A stretch of 64,000 nt of DNA from Kalymmatonema hyalinum WJT4-NPBG1 (GTDB lineage Bacteria; Cyanobacteriota; Cyanobacteriia; Cyanobacteriales; Nostocaceae): contig JAHHIB010000020.1 in assembly GCA_019359075.1 (NCBI GenBank), forward strand, positions 1 to 64,000. Reading direction: 5' to 3'. The position numbers and the translations under genes were made by a program. Of this stretch, positions 53,970-63,916 are shown in pieces; position 1 is the stretch's first letter, and each line of letters begins with the position of its first letter. Under the pieces are notes generated by a model, which was not told where the DNA came from, ran no database searches, and saw nothing but the letters and a program-made list of their open reading frames with translations.

Positions 53970-55073
53970 TTATCTTATTGAAATCGGCGTTTCGATATTT
54001 ACCACCACAGCCTGCAACTCCTTCGCCTTCTCTTCTGGAAGCGCATCATTCGCAAACATCCCTGCTGCGAGTTCCGTTCCCGCCAGATACTTAAGCCTTT
54101 CGCTTGTCCGATAGGGAGGATAAAACTGAGCGTGTAAATGGGCTTCGGGATGCGCTTCACCGTCAGTTGGTGCTTGAAACCAAGCCATCAGGTAAGGAAA
54201 CGGACGATTCCACAAACCGTCATACTTGAGAGTGACAGTTTTTAATGCCCTGGCGAGTCCCTGGCGTTGCTCAGGAGTAAGATCCATAAAAGTGCCAACA
54301 GGCTTAATTGGGGCAATCCAAACTTCATACGGGTAACGAGCGCACACGGGGACGAATGCGATCGCTTCCTCATCCTGATAAATAATCCGTTTGTTGTCAG
54401 CAATCTCCTTTTGTATCAAATCTTCCAGCAACCCGCGCCCCTGTTGCTGGTAAAATTGCCGCTGTTGCTCCAACATCCGTGCTGGAACAGGTGGTACAAA
54501 AGGATATGCATAAATTTGGCCATGCGGATGGTGCAGAGTCACACCTACCTCCACGCCTTTGTTTTCAAACGGCAGTACATACTGTATGTGCTGATTTTCA
54601 CCGATCACGCGAGTGCGATCGCCCCACACTTCCAACAGCAACTCTAGGTGATTTAGTTCCAGGGAACTCAGGGAGGCTTGCGGATCTTGTGTAAAAACCA
54701 CTACCTCACACGCCCCATTAGCGGGCATGGTATCCACGATGCTAGCAGGCGGATCGTGAGCAGCTACCGTCATCGACGGAAATCGGTTATCGAACACCGC
54801 CACATCATACTTACCTTGCGGTAGTTCCGTTGGAAACTCAGGGTTACTGGTGGCTGCGAGGGGGTTATACTCTGGGGGCGGCATGAAAGTCCGCCCTTGA
54901 CGGTGAGAAGCATAAGCCACCCATTCGCCCCGCAAGGGGTGCCAGCGCAGGTGCGGATTTGCCTGTACTGGCTCATTGCTAGGGCTAGTGGCTGTAATAT
55001 TTTCGGCTATAGGGTATCGACTATATAAAGTCAGTGGGCGACCATCTGGCTTTAACAGCTTGTGGGAGTACAT
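53970..55073 (-). CDS. galT: Galactose-1-phosphate uridylyltransferase
   Basis: A 367-residue HIT-superfamily enzyme with the catalytic motif [15 protein letters not shown] near residue 180 and [11 protein letters not shown] in the C-terminal half. It exchanges UMP between UDP-glucose and galactose-1-phosphate, completing the Leloir pathway with GalK and GalE in this window. Its start overlaps the end of the GH2 glycosidase gene by 22 bases, so the two are probably translationally coupled, which suggests that the glycosidase releases galactose for this route. Confidence 0.95.
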   Translation of the reverse strand: MYSHKLLKPDGRPLTLYSRYPIAENITATSPSNEPVQANPHLRWHPLRGEWVAYASHRQGRTFMPPPEYNPLAATSNPEFPTELPQGKYDVAVFDNRFPSMTVAAHDPPASIVDTMPANGACEVVVFTQDPQASLSSLELNHLELLLEVWGDRTRVIGENQHIQYVLPFENKGVEVGVTLHHPHGQIYAYPFVPPVPARMLEQQRQFYQQQGRGLLEDLIQKEIADNKRIIYQDEEAIAFVPVCARYPYEVWIAPIKPVGTFMDLTPEQRQGLARALKTVTLKYDGLWNRPFPYLMAWFQAPTDGEAHPEAHLHAQFYPPYRTSERLKYLAGTELAAGMFANDALPEEKAKELQAVVVNIETPISIR

Positions 55074-56938
55074 AATCCTTCTCCTGAAAGGGTCGCTGCG
55101 CGGATCGCCTCGATGGGAAATTTCGGCGTGCGATCGGCGTACAACAACCCGTTAGCTTCTTGGAACGTATCCGTTAACTGCGTGTAACAAAATCCACTGA
55201 ATATCTCAATATTATTGATAGTTTCCAGTAGGGCAGCGTATTTGATTTGTAGCTCGGAGATATTCCAGCTGCGCTCATATCCCCAAATTTTGTTAGAATC
55301 GGGCTTGTCCTCTGGGGCATAGGCGATACCGCCAAACTCGGTCAGCATCACTGGCTGTCCTTGGTGAGGATAGTTGTCGAGTGTGAGGATGCGCCCTCCG
55401 GGACGCTTACGATCAAACAAATCTGATAGCTTGACTTCCGGTCCATAACGATAAGCCAAGTGCTGCGGATTGGTGTCGTAGTCATGGATAGCCAGAATGT
55501 CCGTATCTGTACTTTCCCAGCCATCGTTACCAATCACTGGGCGACTCGGATCGAGCGTCTTGGTCAAGTGATACATTGCTAAAACGTAGTTCTGGTGAGC
55601 CTTTGTTTCGACCAGATTCGGAACTCCCCAAGATTCATTAAACGGCACCCAAGCCACAATACAGGGGTGGTTGACATCCCGCTTGATGACCTCTGTCCAC
55701 TCTTTGGTCATGCGCTCCACCGCTTTATTTGTAAATCGGTAGGAACTCGGCATCTCCTCCCATACTAACAGCCCCAGCACATCTGCCCAATATAAAAAGC
55801 GGGGGTCTTCAATTTTTTGGTGCTTACGTACACCGTTAAAGCCCATTGCTTTGGCGAGTTCCACATCGCGCCGCAACGCGTCATCATCGGGTGCAGTCAT
55901 GAGGCTATCTTGCCAGTAGCCTTGGTCGAGAACCAGCCGCAAATAGTAGGGACGACCGTTGAGCATAAAGCGATCGCGCTGTATACTCACATTCCGCATC
56001 GCTGTATAAGTTTTTACTTTATCCAATAGTTCGTCTTTATACCAAAGTTCTATATCAGCATCGAGCAGCGTTGGCTTTTCTGGACTCCACAGTAATTCGT
56101 TGCGGTAGTCGTCGATACCTGGATCGGAAAGGGCGAGGCGACGGCTAATCTCCCCGTTGAACACTTCATAGGTATCGTTCACCAGCACGCGATCGCCAAC
56201 GCTCAGTTTCACCTTTATTTGTACGCCCGAAGCAGGCACATCGCCCGCCAGCGCGGCGTAACAACCAATTTCCCACCGCTCGAAGTCAGGAGTCCAGCGG
56301 ATGTGATCTATATAACTCGTACCCACGCGCTCAACCCAGACTGTCTGCCAAATACCGGTGGTGCGAGGATACCAAATACCATGCGGCTCAAGCTGCCAAT
56401 CCTGCTTACCGCGAGGCTTGGCGAGATCCTGAGGATCGTCCTGCGCCCATACTGTCACTTTCGTTGTGCCAGTGTCATTCAAGACATGGGTAATATCGAG
56501 GGTGAAAGCGGTATGTCCGCCTTCATGCTCAGCTATGTATTGATCGTTAACCCAGACACGGGCGCGATAGTCCACAGCCCCAAAGTGCAGCAGCAACCTG
56601 CCCTCGCCTGGTGGCGTTTCAAATTCCCTCTCGTACCAGCAGTTCGGGTGAAATCCCGTGTCACCAATACCACTTTTGGCAGATTCCGGAGCAAACGGAA
56701 CTTCTATATCATGACTCCATTGCTTAACGTCGCTGGGTTGAACGCATTTGCCCTGATCATCAAATGCGAACTTCCACAGACCGTTTAGACTTTGCCAATG
56801 TGATTGCTCAGCGTCTGCGGAAGAAATTCGCTGAAAATGCGGACGCGGGTATGCCGTTTCTTTTAAGCTCAAACTCATATTATTATCCGCATTAGAGGTT
56901 AGTTCAACCGCATGATTCTTTAACTCTAACAAGTTCAT
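55052..56938 (-). CDS. Family-2 glycoside hydrolase (beta-galactosidase-like)
   Basis: A 628-residue GH2 enzyme: N-terminal sugar-binding domain (about 20-200, with WYEREFETPPGEG and VDYRARVWVND), immunoglobulin-like domain (200-310) and catalytic barrel (310-615). The acid/base Glu is in WVPFNESWGVP near residue 436, the nucleophile Glu in PVMLTEFGG near 531. It lacks a signal peptide, so it acts inside the cell on imported or recycled glycosides. GH2 includes beta-galactosidases, glucuronidases and mannosidases; coupling to galT favours a galactosidase. An upstream Met at residue 21 is an alternative start. Confidence 0.9.
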   Translation of the reverse strand: MNLLELKNHAVELTSNADNNMSLSLKETAYPRPHFQRISSADAEQSHWQSLNGLWKFAFDDQGKCVQPSDVKQWSHDIEVPFAPESAKSGIGDTGFHPNCWYEREFETPPGEGRLLLHFGAVDYRARVWVNDQYIAEHEGGHTAFTLDITHVLNDTGTTKVTVWAQDDPQDLAKPRGKQDWQLEPHGIWYPRTTGIWQTVWVERVGTSYIDHIRWTPDFERWEIGCYAALAGDVPASGVQIKVKLSVGDRVLVNDTYEVFNGEISRRLALSDPGIDDYRNELLWSPEKPTLLDADIELWYKDELLDKVKTYTAMRNVSIQRDRFMLNGRPYYLRLVLDQGYWQDSLMTAPDDDALRRDVELAKAMGFNGVRKHQKIEDPRFLYWADVLGLLVWEEMPSSYRFTNKAVERMTKEWTEVIKRDVNHPCIVAWVPFNESWGVPNLVETKAHQNYVLAMYHLTKTLDPSRPVIGNDGWESTDTDILAIHDYDTNPQHLAYRYGPEVKLSDLFDRKRPGGRILTLDNYPHQGQPVMLTEFGGIAYAPEDKPDSNKIWGYERSWNISELQIKYAALLETINNIEIFSGFCYTQLTDTFQEANGLLYADRTPKFPIEAIRAATLSGEGLCTPTSC

Positions 56939-57619
56939 CGAAACCTATTCCCAACTCTACTAAAGAAACTATTTGTAACTACTCGCCTATTACCAAAGAT
57001 TCCAGGAATTTTGCCTGTAAAATTACCTAAAAATTACCTAAACTTCATCACTCACCTCAAACGACACTATCCCCTGGTAACAAATGCCTAAGGATGGAGC
57101 TGCAGTAAGCAAACGATAGCGATCGTCCCCAAGGCTGTTGGAGGCGTTCCATTAACTATTGGCTTCCGGCTCGTGACATTATGGCACACCTTGGGCAAAT
57201 GTTTCAGGTTAAAATTTTGCTTTTTTTTACTTTTCTTGCTAAATATAAAAAAACTGCCCCCTATCTACTATTTTAGGGCCATATTTGTTGAAATATAGCG
57301 CTTTCGGCTCAAATACAATATGGACTGACCTCTGCCCTAACTTCTCCCCACCTCTTTTTAACCCTCTCGTTGTAGGAGAGGGAAGCGCAAGATTTTTGTT
57401 AACGGGAGGGGAATTTCTCCCCTTCCCTATGAGGGAACTGGGGCTGGGGGGTTATGTCTTTTATAATTTTTTGGACTGAAATTTGTTAGAAAATTATGTG
57501 GCAGCGATTCCGAATGAGCGATTACCGTCCAAATAGCACCGAAAGAGTTGTTAATTGGGTAAAAGGCGAGAAATTGCTACTTTTTTTCGTTGGAATAGTG
57601 CCTGCCCCAATTTCAGCCA
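56939..57619. other. Non-coding region with G/C-rich repeat stretch
   Basis: 680 bp without a credible gene. At 57330-57450 a repeat of the type CTCTCGTTGTAGGAGAGG and GGGAGGGGAATTTCTCCCCT with GGGGCTGGGGGG occurs, a degenerate dispersed cyanobacterial repeat. The part before 57060 probably holds the promoter of the GH2-galT pair. Confidence 0.45.
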
Positions 57620-57829
57620 CTAAACTTCACTAAACTTGCGGCTAAACTCTTGGAGTTGGCTTTTAATCCAATGAGCACCCCTACCTATGCATTCAGGACA
57701 AACATCGCCATAGCCATCACCCTCTTCACTGCACACAATTAATCTCGCTTCCCTCGTCTGAAACAGCTGATTGCATATTAAGCACATTTGGTTATTTTTC
57801 AAAGTGTTACATTCAATTTGAAATTGCAT
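57620..57829 (-). CDS. Small CxxC-type zinc-ribbon-like protein
   Basis: A 69-residue protein with two CxxC pairs: MCLICNQLF and VCPECIGRG, plus Cys in IVCSEEG. This spacing suggests a zinc ribbon or a small redox protein. The frame is open to 57928, and that extension would add a hydrophobic segment, but ATG 57829 has GGAGGAAGT before it, a very strong ribosome site, so the short form is preferred. No function is recognised; I recall similar small proteins in other cyanobacteria. Confidence 0.65.
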   Translation of the reverse strand: MQFQIECNTLKNNQMCLICNQLFQTREARLIVCSEEGDGYGDVCPECIGRGAHWIKSQLQEFSRKFSEV

Positions 57830-58187
57830 ACTTCCTCCTCCTAAACCAACTTTGACGTCAACTTTGTTTAATAAAAATTTACTTAATGACCACAATACAA
57901 CTATTGTTATTAATCCGACTTCTACCAAATGAATGGAATAATGTTAAGTTGATTTGTAATTAATAACACATTGTTTTCTCAAACATTCAAACCACTGCCT
58001 ACAAAAGAAATCTAGAGTATAAAAAAACTACAATTATGCGGTTTACAGACGCATATTTTATATTTAAATACCCTAAAAGATAGATAAAAACATGATTGTT
58101 AAGCTACGTTCTCATGCCAAAGTAACGATTACCTATACTTACATCTTGAGAAAGATTAAGTAAAACAGGCAAAACGTTAAATATAAG
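57830..58187. promoter_or_regulatory. AT-rich divergent region upstream of hflX
   Basis: 358 bp between the small CxxC gene and hflX. Strongly AT-rich; it must contain the promoters of both. No specific site or further gene was recognised. Confidence 0.35.
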
Positions 58188-59927
58188 ATGACCGGATTGA
58201 AAAACAGTTTTATGGATACTATTTATGGCAATGTTCAAGGATTAAAATCTAGCCAAATCAAAAAACTGCAACAACTTTACGAACAACGGCAACCCTCATA
58301 TAGCCCAACTACGCCAGAATTCGCCCAAGCTTTGGCAGCAATCAGTACAGAAATCCATCAACCCGTGTGCAGCTATATTAATAGACGCGGGCAGGTGATC
58401 CGAGTCGCAGTCGGAACGCCGAGTCAAACTCAAATTCCCCGCGAACAGCTACCTCGGCATAGTGCGGAACGCTTGAGCGGGATTCACTGCGTTGCTACTC
58501 AATTGAAATCAGTGCCACCTGATGAAGCAGCGCTGATTGCAATGGCACGCCAGCGGTTAGATGCTCTGGTGGTGCTAACCGTAGCTGACGGCAAAGATGG
58601 AAGGCGGGGCAAAGAAGCTACAGGCGATGTTAAAGAAGCTTTCTTAGCTCACATTGTCCCCGATCCGGAAAAGCCTTGGGTGATTTCTCCTCCCCTCAGT
58701 TTAGATGACTTAACTGAGCAAGATTTTGACGACTTAGTTGATGAATGGGAGAGGGAGATTTCTGAATCTGGCGATGGAATGCCATTCCAGGACATTGTAT
58801 CTGACCAGGACAAAGTACTGCTGGTGGGATTGAAGACAGATGATATTTCTCAACAGCGGTTTGAAGATGGACTGCAAGAACTAGCACGGTTGGTGGAAAC
58901 TGCTGGTGGAACTGTAGCAGACATAGTGCAACAAAAGCGAAGTAGTCCGCATCCCCAAACAGTTGTCGGGCAGGGAAAAATTGAGGAAATTGCCCTTCAA
59001 GCTCAGAAACTGGGAGCTAATTTAATTGTCTTTGACCGAGATATTTCTCCATCTCAAGCCCGCAACTTGGAAAACGAGATTGGCATCCGAGTTGTAGACC
59101 GAACCGAAGTCATTCTAGATATTTTCGCTCAACGGGCTCAATCCCAAGCAGGTAAACTGCAGGTAGAACTGGCGCAATTAGAATATATGCTACCTCGCTT
59201 GCGCGGTCAAGGTCGGGAGATGTCCAGGCTAGGAGGCGGAATTGGGACGCGAGGACCTGGTGAAACCAAACTAGAGACGGAACGGCGAGCAATTCAGCGG
59301 CGTATTGCACAACTTCAGCAGGAAGTCAACCAATTACAGGCACATCGTGCCCGCATCAGACAACAGCGACAACAGCAAGAAATTCCAGCTGTCGCTTTAG
59401 TTGGTTACACCAATGCAGGTAAGTCTACTCTGCTGAATGTGTTAACCCACGCTGAAGTTTACACGGCGGATCAACTCTTTGCCACCCTCGACCCGACAAC
59501 GCGAAAGCTGGTCATTACAGAACCAGAAACTCAGGAACGCAGGACTATTCTGCTAACAGATACCGTAGGGTTTATTCACGAACTCCCGCCACCCCTAGTG
59601 GATGCGTTTCGCGCCACCCTAGAGGAAGTCACTGAAGCAGATGTGTTGCTTCATGTTGTTGATTTGTCCCATCCAGCTTGGGAAAGCCACATTGCGAGTG
59701 TGGAGGAAGTGCTTGCAGAAATGCCAACTATTTCTGGTCCTACTTTGATTGCTTTTAACAAAGTTGATCAGGTAGATAGCGAAAATCTCGCTTTGGCTGG
59801 GCAAAAGTATCCCGAAGCCGTGTTTATTTCAGCGACGCAACGCTTAGGCTTAGAGACTTTACGACAGCGATTACTGCAAGTGATTGACCAACCCGTTGAA
59901 GCAATTTCAGTCACACAAGGTTCATAG
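58188..59927 (+). CDS. hflX: HflX-family ribosome-associated GTPase
   Basis: A 579-residue HflX with the extended N terminus usual in cyanobacteria. HflX domain: VGQGKIEEIALQAQKLGANLIVFDRD near residue 265, then the glycine-rich GGGIGTRGPGETKLETERR and a coiled coil. GTPase domain: G1 GYTNAGKST near 405, G3 DTVGFI, G4 NKVD. HflX proteins split stalled or heat-damaged 70S ribosomes. An internal Met at residue 9 is an alternative start. It is 16 bp upstream of the isoaspartyl peptidase gene, so a shared transcript is likely. Confidence 0.93.
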   Translation: MTGLKNSFMDTIYGNVQGLKSSQIKKLQQLYEQRQPSYSPTTPEFAQALAAISTEIHQPVCSYINRRGQVIRVAVGTPSQTQIPREQLPRHSAERLSGIHCVATQLKSVPPDEAALIAMARQRLDALVVLTVADGKDGRRGKEATGDVKEAFLAHIVPDPEKPWVISPPLSLDDLTEQDFDDLVDEWEREISESGDGMPFQDIVSDQDKVLLVGLKTDDISQQRFEDGLQELARLVETAGGTVADIVQQKRSSPHPQTVVGQGKIEEIALQAQKLGANLIVFDRDISPSQARNLENEIGIRVVDRTEVILDIFAQRAQSQAGKLQVELAQLEYMLPRLRGQGREMSRLGGGIGTRGPGETKLETERRAIQRRIAQLQQEVNQLQAHRARIRQQRQQQEIPAVALVGYTNAGKSTLLNVLTHAEVYTADQLFATLDPTTRKLVITEPETQERRTILLTDTVGFIHELPPPLVDAFRATLEEVTEADVLLHVVDLSHPAWESHIASVEEVLAEMPTISGPTLIAFNKVDQVDSENLALAGQKYPEAVFISATQRLGLETLRQRLLQVIDQPVEAISVTQGS

Positions 59928-59943
59928 GAAAAGAAGGAAATTT

Positions 59944-60822
59944 ATGACACTAGCTATTATTGTTCACGGTGGAGCGAAAACCATTTCAGAGGATAAGGTT
60001 GCAGCCAACAATGCGGGATGCTTGGCAGCAGTAGAGGCAGGTTGGGCAGTGCTGACTAAGGGAGGCAGTGCTGCAGAAGCCGTTGAGGCAGCCATCCGCG
60101 TTCTAGAAACTGACCAGACGTTTAATGCAGGTTTTGGCGCGACTCTCAACAGTAATGGAGAGGTGGAGCTAGATGCGGCGATGATGGAGGGCGCTACCTT
60201 AGGTTGGGGGGCAGTGGCGGCAGTTCAGGGGGTGCGCCATCCGATCTCGGCAGCACGGAAGATTATGGATGAAAAACCCCGGTTCCTAGTCGCACGCAGT
60301 GCCGAACGCTTTGCTGCAGACAACGGACTCGAAATGTGTAAAAAAGAAGACTTGATTGCTGATGAGCAGTGGCACGAGTGGAAGGAGGAGCAGGAAGTTC
60401 TGGATCGCCCCAACACCGTCGGCTGTGTGGCTCTAGATGCTAACGGCACCCTAGTCGCTGGAACCTCTACAGGAGGCACCACGGGTCAGCCAGCCGGTCG
60501 CGTTGGCGACACCGCGCTGGTTGGCAGTGGCTTGTACGCTGATGGTAAACTCGGCGCTTGCTCAACAACGGGTGATGGCGAGTCGATTATCCCGGTGGTT
60601 CTGGCGAAAACTGCGATTGATTTCCTGAATGGAGACAGGCATCCAGACGAAGCAGCGCAGATGGCGATCGACACTTTGAAATCTAAGGTTACAGGAGAGG
60701 CTGGGTGTATTCTCTTAGACCATCAGGGACGGGTTGGCTGGGCTTATAACTCGCAGGACATGGCTTGTGGTTATATGACCACGGAACTGGACAAACCAGC
60801 TGTGTTTACCAAAAAAGAATAG
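59944..60822 (+). CDS. Isoaspartyl peptidase/L-asparaginase (Ntn hydrolase)
   Basis: A 292-residue plant-type asparaginase precursor: TLAIIVHGGAKTI, AALRVLE-like helix with GGSAAEAVEAAIRVLE, GFGATLNSNGEVELDAAMMEG, the autocleavage site PNT-VGCVALD (Thr158 becomes the nucleophile), and GRVGDTALVGSGLYAD with GACSTTGDGE. It hydrolyses asparagine and beta-aspartyl dipeptides; in cyanobacteria it finishes cyanophycin breakdown. The frame runs upstream to 59884, inside hflX, but ATG 59944 has AAGGAAATTT before it. An ATP-grasp gene follows; their link may be more than chance. Confidence 0.9.
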   Translation: MTLAIIVHGGAKTISEDKVAANNAGCLAAVEAGWAVLTKGGSAAEAVEAAIRVLETDQTFNAGFGATLNSNGEVELDAAMMEGATLGWGAVAAVQGVRHPISAARKIMDEKPRFLVARSAERFAADNGLEMCKKEDLIADEQWHEWKEEQEVLDRPNTVGCVALDANGTLVAGTSTGGTTGQPAGRVGDTALVGSGLYADGKLGACSTTGDGESIIPVVLAKTAIDFLNGDRHPDEAAQMAIDTLKSKVTGEAGCILLDHQGRVGWAYNSQDMACGYMTTELDKPAVFTKKE

Positions 60823-60856
60823 ACCTGTTGCAAAAATCCCTTTTGCACTTTTGCGC

Positions 60857-60896
60857 TTAAAGGGGAATGGGGAAAGGAGTTTTTCTTCCCCTTTAA
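60857..60896. terminator. Hairpin after the isoaspartyl peptidase gene
   Basis: TTAAAGGGGAA and TTCCCCTTTAA are exact complements around an 18-bp loop, followed by CTTTT. It could terminate the hflX-peptidase transcript. Confidence 0.55.
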
Positions 60897-61071
60897 CTTT
60901 TAAGCCTTCCGATTTCCCCCACCTGAGCAAGAAGTCTAAGTGCGGCGTCACTGAAATTAGTGCGAAATTTTTCAGGAATCCGTTTCTGCTTGCGGATAGA
61001 GGAATCAAAATTCCGCAACTAATACCTTGTTGTCAGGTATATGCGAAAGTGGGTCTTGAAAACATTTTTTT

Positions 61072-62346
61072 ATGAACTTAACATACGATTTTCAGTACTT
61101 TCACGGGTGTTCTTTTTCTGATCTGTTTGCTCAAGACATCACAGATGCACATTATGGGCTCATTTTAAATTACCCTGCGACTGCTAGTTGGGCTGCTTAC
61201 CCCAACACAAAAAAATACTTCATTCAAGACGGCAGTAGTGAAGCTACCAAAACTCCCTTCGACAAGCTTTGTCAGAAGGAAGCTTGGAAAAACCTGGCTG
61301 TATTAGGTGATGCCATTCCAGGAATTGTCATTATTCCGCCACAAAAGTTGCTGATTGGCTACTGGCGGGAGCATTTTGGCTTCAGCTATAGCAGTATGGA
61401 GATGCTAGACTGCTCGCTTTATCTGGATGAGCTCAGCCAGAGCGAAGCCTTTGACAAACTCATCACTCTATTTCCCTTTGATAATCTAAAACCTGAAAAA
61501 CACGCCGTTGATCCGGACACTCACTACCGCTTGCTTGACAAAGTGACGCTAGCCGAGCTAGGAGTGCAATGTCCGAAATACGAGAGCTACAATCTGCACA
61601 CCAAGAGTCTCGAAGACATTCGCTTACCAGAACAATTCCCCTACTTGATCAAAACGTCCCACGGACTTTCAGGAGAAGGCACTTATATTATCAACAACGC
61701 CAGCGATCTGAACTACTGCTTAGAAGAAGTCAGGAAGTATCTCGATATTAAACTGCTAGATACGATTATTGTCTCGGAGTTCGTTAAGAATGCGGTGCAG
61801 AACTACTGCGTGCAGTTCTATCTCAACAAAGCGGGAGATATAACGCTCATCGGTACCACTCGCCAACTCGTCACAGAGGAGGGCAACTATTTAGGGGGAC
61901 TGATTCACTACCGCGAGACCGACATGAGCAAATTCTTTCAGATGATTGCCGCCATTGGTGAGTATGCTCATAAGGTCGGTTATTTCGGCTTTATTGGCTT
62001 CGACGTGTTGGAAGATAAAGACGGACAGCTTTATGCGATCGATGCCAATTTCCGAATCAATGGCTCAACTCCGCTCTGCTTACAGCGCCATACCCTACTG
62101 TCCCTTGGAAAGGAGGTGGCTAAATATTCCACTGACTACCGCATGGATGGGACATTGGACTCGATTCTAGTGAGCCTGAAACCAGAACTGGATCGCAAAG
62201 ACTTTATCATCCTGTCGGCTTTAGAGAAGGTCAAATACGGAAAAATTTATACCGAAATTTCCGGGATTGTGGCTGGAGAGACAATCGAGGAAATGCAGCA
62301 CATTGAGAAGAACCTACAGGATAAGGGATTGCAGTCGCTTGCTTAA
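61072..62346 (+). CDS. ATP-grasp superfamily ligase
   Basis: A 424-residue protein. The N-terminal part (about 1-135) resembles a pre-ATP-grasp domain. The ATP-grasp fold (about 140-350) has YLIKTSHGLSGEGTYII near residue 190 and the metal/phosphate-binding YAIDANFRINGSTP near 322. Such enzymes couple a carboxylate, through an acyl phosphate, to an amine or thiol. The gene lies between an isoaspartyl peptidase and a haemerythrin-domain gene; the latter follows by only 33 bp. Peptide-like metabolite synthesis is a possibility, but neither substrate can be named. Confidence 0.78.
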   Translation: MNLTYDFQYFHGCSFSDLFAQDITDAHYGLILNYPATASWAAYPNTKKYFIQDGSSEATKTPFDKLCQKEAWKNLAVLGDAIPGIVIIPPQKLLIGYWREHFGFSYSSMEMLDCSLYLDELSQSEAFDKLITLFPFDNLKPEKHAVDPDTHYRLLDKVTLAELGVQCPKYESYNLHTKSLEDIRLPEQFPYLIKTSHGLSGEGTYIINNASDLNYCLEEVRKYLDIKLLDTIIVSEFVKNAVQNYCVQFYLNKAGDITLIGTTRQLVTEEGNYLGGLIHYRETDMSKFFQMIAAIGEYAHKVGYFGFIGFDVLEDKDGQLYAIDANFRINGSTPLCLQRHTLLSLGKEVAKYSTDYRMDGTLDSILVSLKPELDRKDFIILSALEKVKYGKIYTEISGIVAGETIEEMQHIEKNLQDKGLQSLA

Positions 62347-62379
62347 ACAGCATGATCATTTATTAGAGGAGCATAAAAA

Positions 62380-63402
62380 ATGGTATCAACTCTTGATGAC
62401 ACTAAGCGCCTTTCAATTGCCACAAAATTGGCAGATATGAAAGCACTACAAAATCTGCTGATTAAGAATGAGCAGCAATTCATTGAGAATTGCACTGATG
62501 ATGATATTTGCGATCGCCTACAGGATATGCTCAAAGATGATCAAAAAAACCTGGGCGTTCTCGATACTGTGATTGTTCAGTACGGTGTTAAGGGTGAGCC
62601 GAAGGCAACAACCCAGAAGATAATTGCAGAAGTTCAGAAACTCATGGAATCTGAACTGACTTTGTTTGAGAAAGTACAAGAGCATGAATTGCTCAAGCAT
62701 AAGCAGACGATGGCTGGACTGCTCATCCACAAGGCTGCTCAAGTTGTTGGTGCTGATATTGAAGCTGCCATAACTCCTTTAAATACAGTTAACTTTGAAA
62801 ACCGCGCTCATCAAGAGCAACTCAAAGGGATTCTAGAGATTCTGGGCGTTCGTGAACTGACAGGAAAAGACCCAAAGCAGGGACTGTGGGCACGAGTTCA
62901 AGATGCTGTTGCAGCTTTAACTGGCGTGGTAGGTAGTGTCGTCACACGCACCGATGACGAAATGACTATCCGTGAGCTTCTCCTGATGGATCATACTAAG
63001 GCTGATATTCTGTTTATGGAAATTTTAGGTACTAATGATCCTCATAAAATCCAAGAGTATTTTGGGCAACTCTACAAAGACATAAAAGCTCATGGCACAG
63101 CCGAAGAACAAGTCGTCTACCCAGCAGTTCGTCAGTATTACGAACACACACAGGAAATATACGCTCAGACTGACGAAGTGATGGAGATGTTAGATGAAAT
63201 TAAGCTTATCAATCCTTCTTCATCTGAGTTCAAAGCAAAAATTGAGCAGCTAAGAACTGCGGTGCGAACTCATATTAATCAAGAAGAGAAAGATATATTC
63301 CCCAAACTCCGCGACAACTTTAGCCATGAGCAGCAAAAGCAAATGGCTAGCGAGTTTAAAACAGCTAAAAGCAAACTGCAAGAGGAGATGGCTGCTTCCT
63401 AA
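62380..63402 (+). CDS. Haemerythrin-like (HHE) domain protein with helical N-terminal domain
   Basis: A 340-residue helical protein. Residues about 10-175 make a four-helix, ferritin-like repeat rich in Glu and His (LFEKVQEHELLKHKQTMAGLL). Residues about 205-330 have HHE haemerythrin elements: LLLMDHTKADILF, AHGTAEEQVVYPAV, and VRTHINQEEKDIFPKL, supplying His and Glu iron ligands. HHE proteins bind oxygen or NO, or handle iron. AGAGGAGCA precedes the ATG. With the preceding ATP-grasp gene 33 bp away they probably share a transcript. Confidence 0.85.
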   Translation: MVSTLDDTKRLSIATKLADMKALQNLLIKNEQQFIENCTDDDICDRLQDMLKDDQKNLGVLDTVIVQYGVKGEPKATTQKIIAEVQKLMESELTLFEKVQEHELLKHKQTMAGLLIHKAAQVVGADIEAAITPLNTVNFENRAHQEQLKGILEILGVRELTGKDPKQGLWARVQDAVAALTGVVGSVVTRTDDEMTIRELLLMDHTKADILFMEILGTNDPHKIQEYFGQLYKDIKAHGTAEEQVVYPAVRQYYEHTQEIYAQTDEVMEMLDEIKLINPSSSEFKAKIEQLRTAVRTHINQEEKDIFPKLRDNFSHEQQKQMASEFKTAKSKLQEEMAAS

Positions 63403-63520
63403 GAGTGCAGCAAGCTCATCAAATCTAAAGTGGTTAGCTAAATTTTCTTTAGCTAAACATGAACCCTGCAACTCTGCAAGTAAAACGTTCTAGCGAAGAG
63501 GATTCAAAGCGCGTGCAATT

Positions 63521-63916
63521 ATGAATAATCAAATGACGTGGAAGTATATATTTCAACTTAAGGCTGTAATCAATTGGGTCGAATCTGTGTTTTTGCTGTT
63601 ATCGGACCAATGGATTCGTGAGTGGCTTGGTGAGAAACCCCTCATCAATGCTGAATACTCACACCTATTTCTCGCGTTGGTCTTTGTTATCGGGATTGGC
63701 TATTGGTGGGTTGGTCAGGACATCGATCGCAATCACGGCATCATAAAACTTGGAATCATAGCGCAATCTTCGGTCTTCGTTGTGCTAGCTTATCACACCT
63801 TGGTAGGCAAGCTTCACCCATTTTATTTAGTTCCAGGTGTTATTGACCTTACCTTTGCAATTCTCTTTGTTGTGTTTTTAAACTCTTACGCTCGAACTAA
63901 ACCGGCTCTCGAGTGA
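63521..63916 (+). CDS. Small four-helix membrane protein, unassigned
   Basis: A 131-residue protein with four hydrophobic segments (about 18-30, 48-64, 78-95, 103-122). The pattern WKYIFQLKAVINWVESVFLL and IGYWWVGQDIDRNHGIIKLG recalls uncharacterised bacterial membrane proteins, but I do not recognise a named family. It follows the haemerythrin gene by 118 bp on the same strand. No cysteine or metal motifs are visible. Function unknown. Confidence 0.65.
   Translation: MNNQMTWKYIFQLKAVINWVESVFLLLSDQWIREWLGEKPLINAEYSHLFLALVFVIGIGYWWVGQDIDRNHGIIKLGIIAQSSVFVVLAYHTLVGKLHPFYLVPGVIDLTFAILFVVFLNSYARTKPALE

Noticed and set aside
56219-56788. 189-residue open frame on the plus strand opposite the GH2 gene
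   Set aside because: It is an antisense shadow; the GH2 protein on the other strand has clear domain and active-site motifs.
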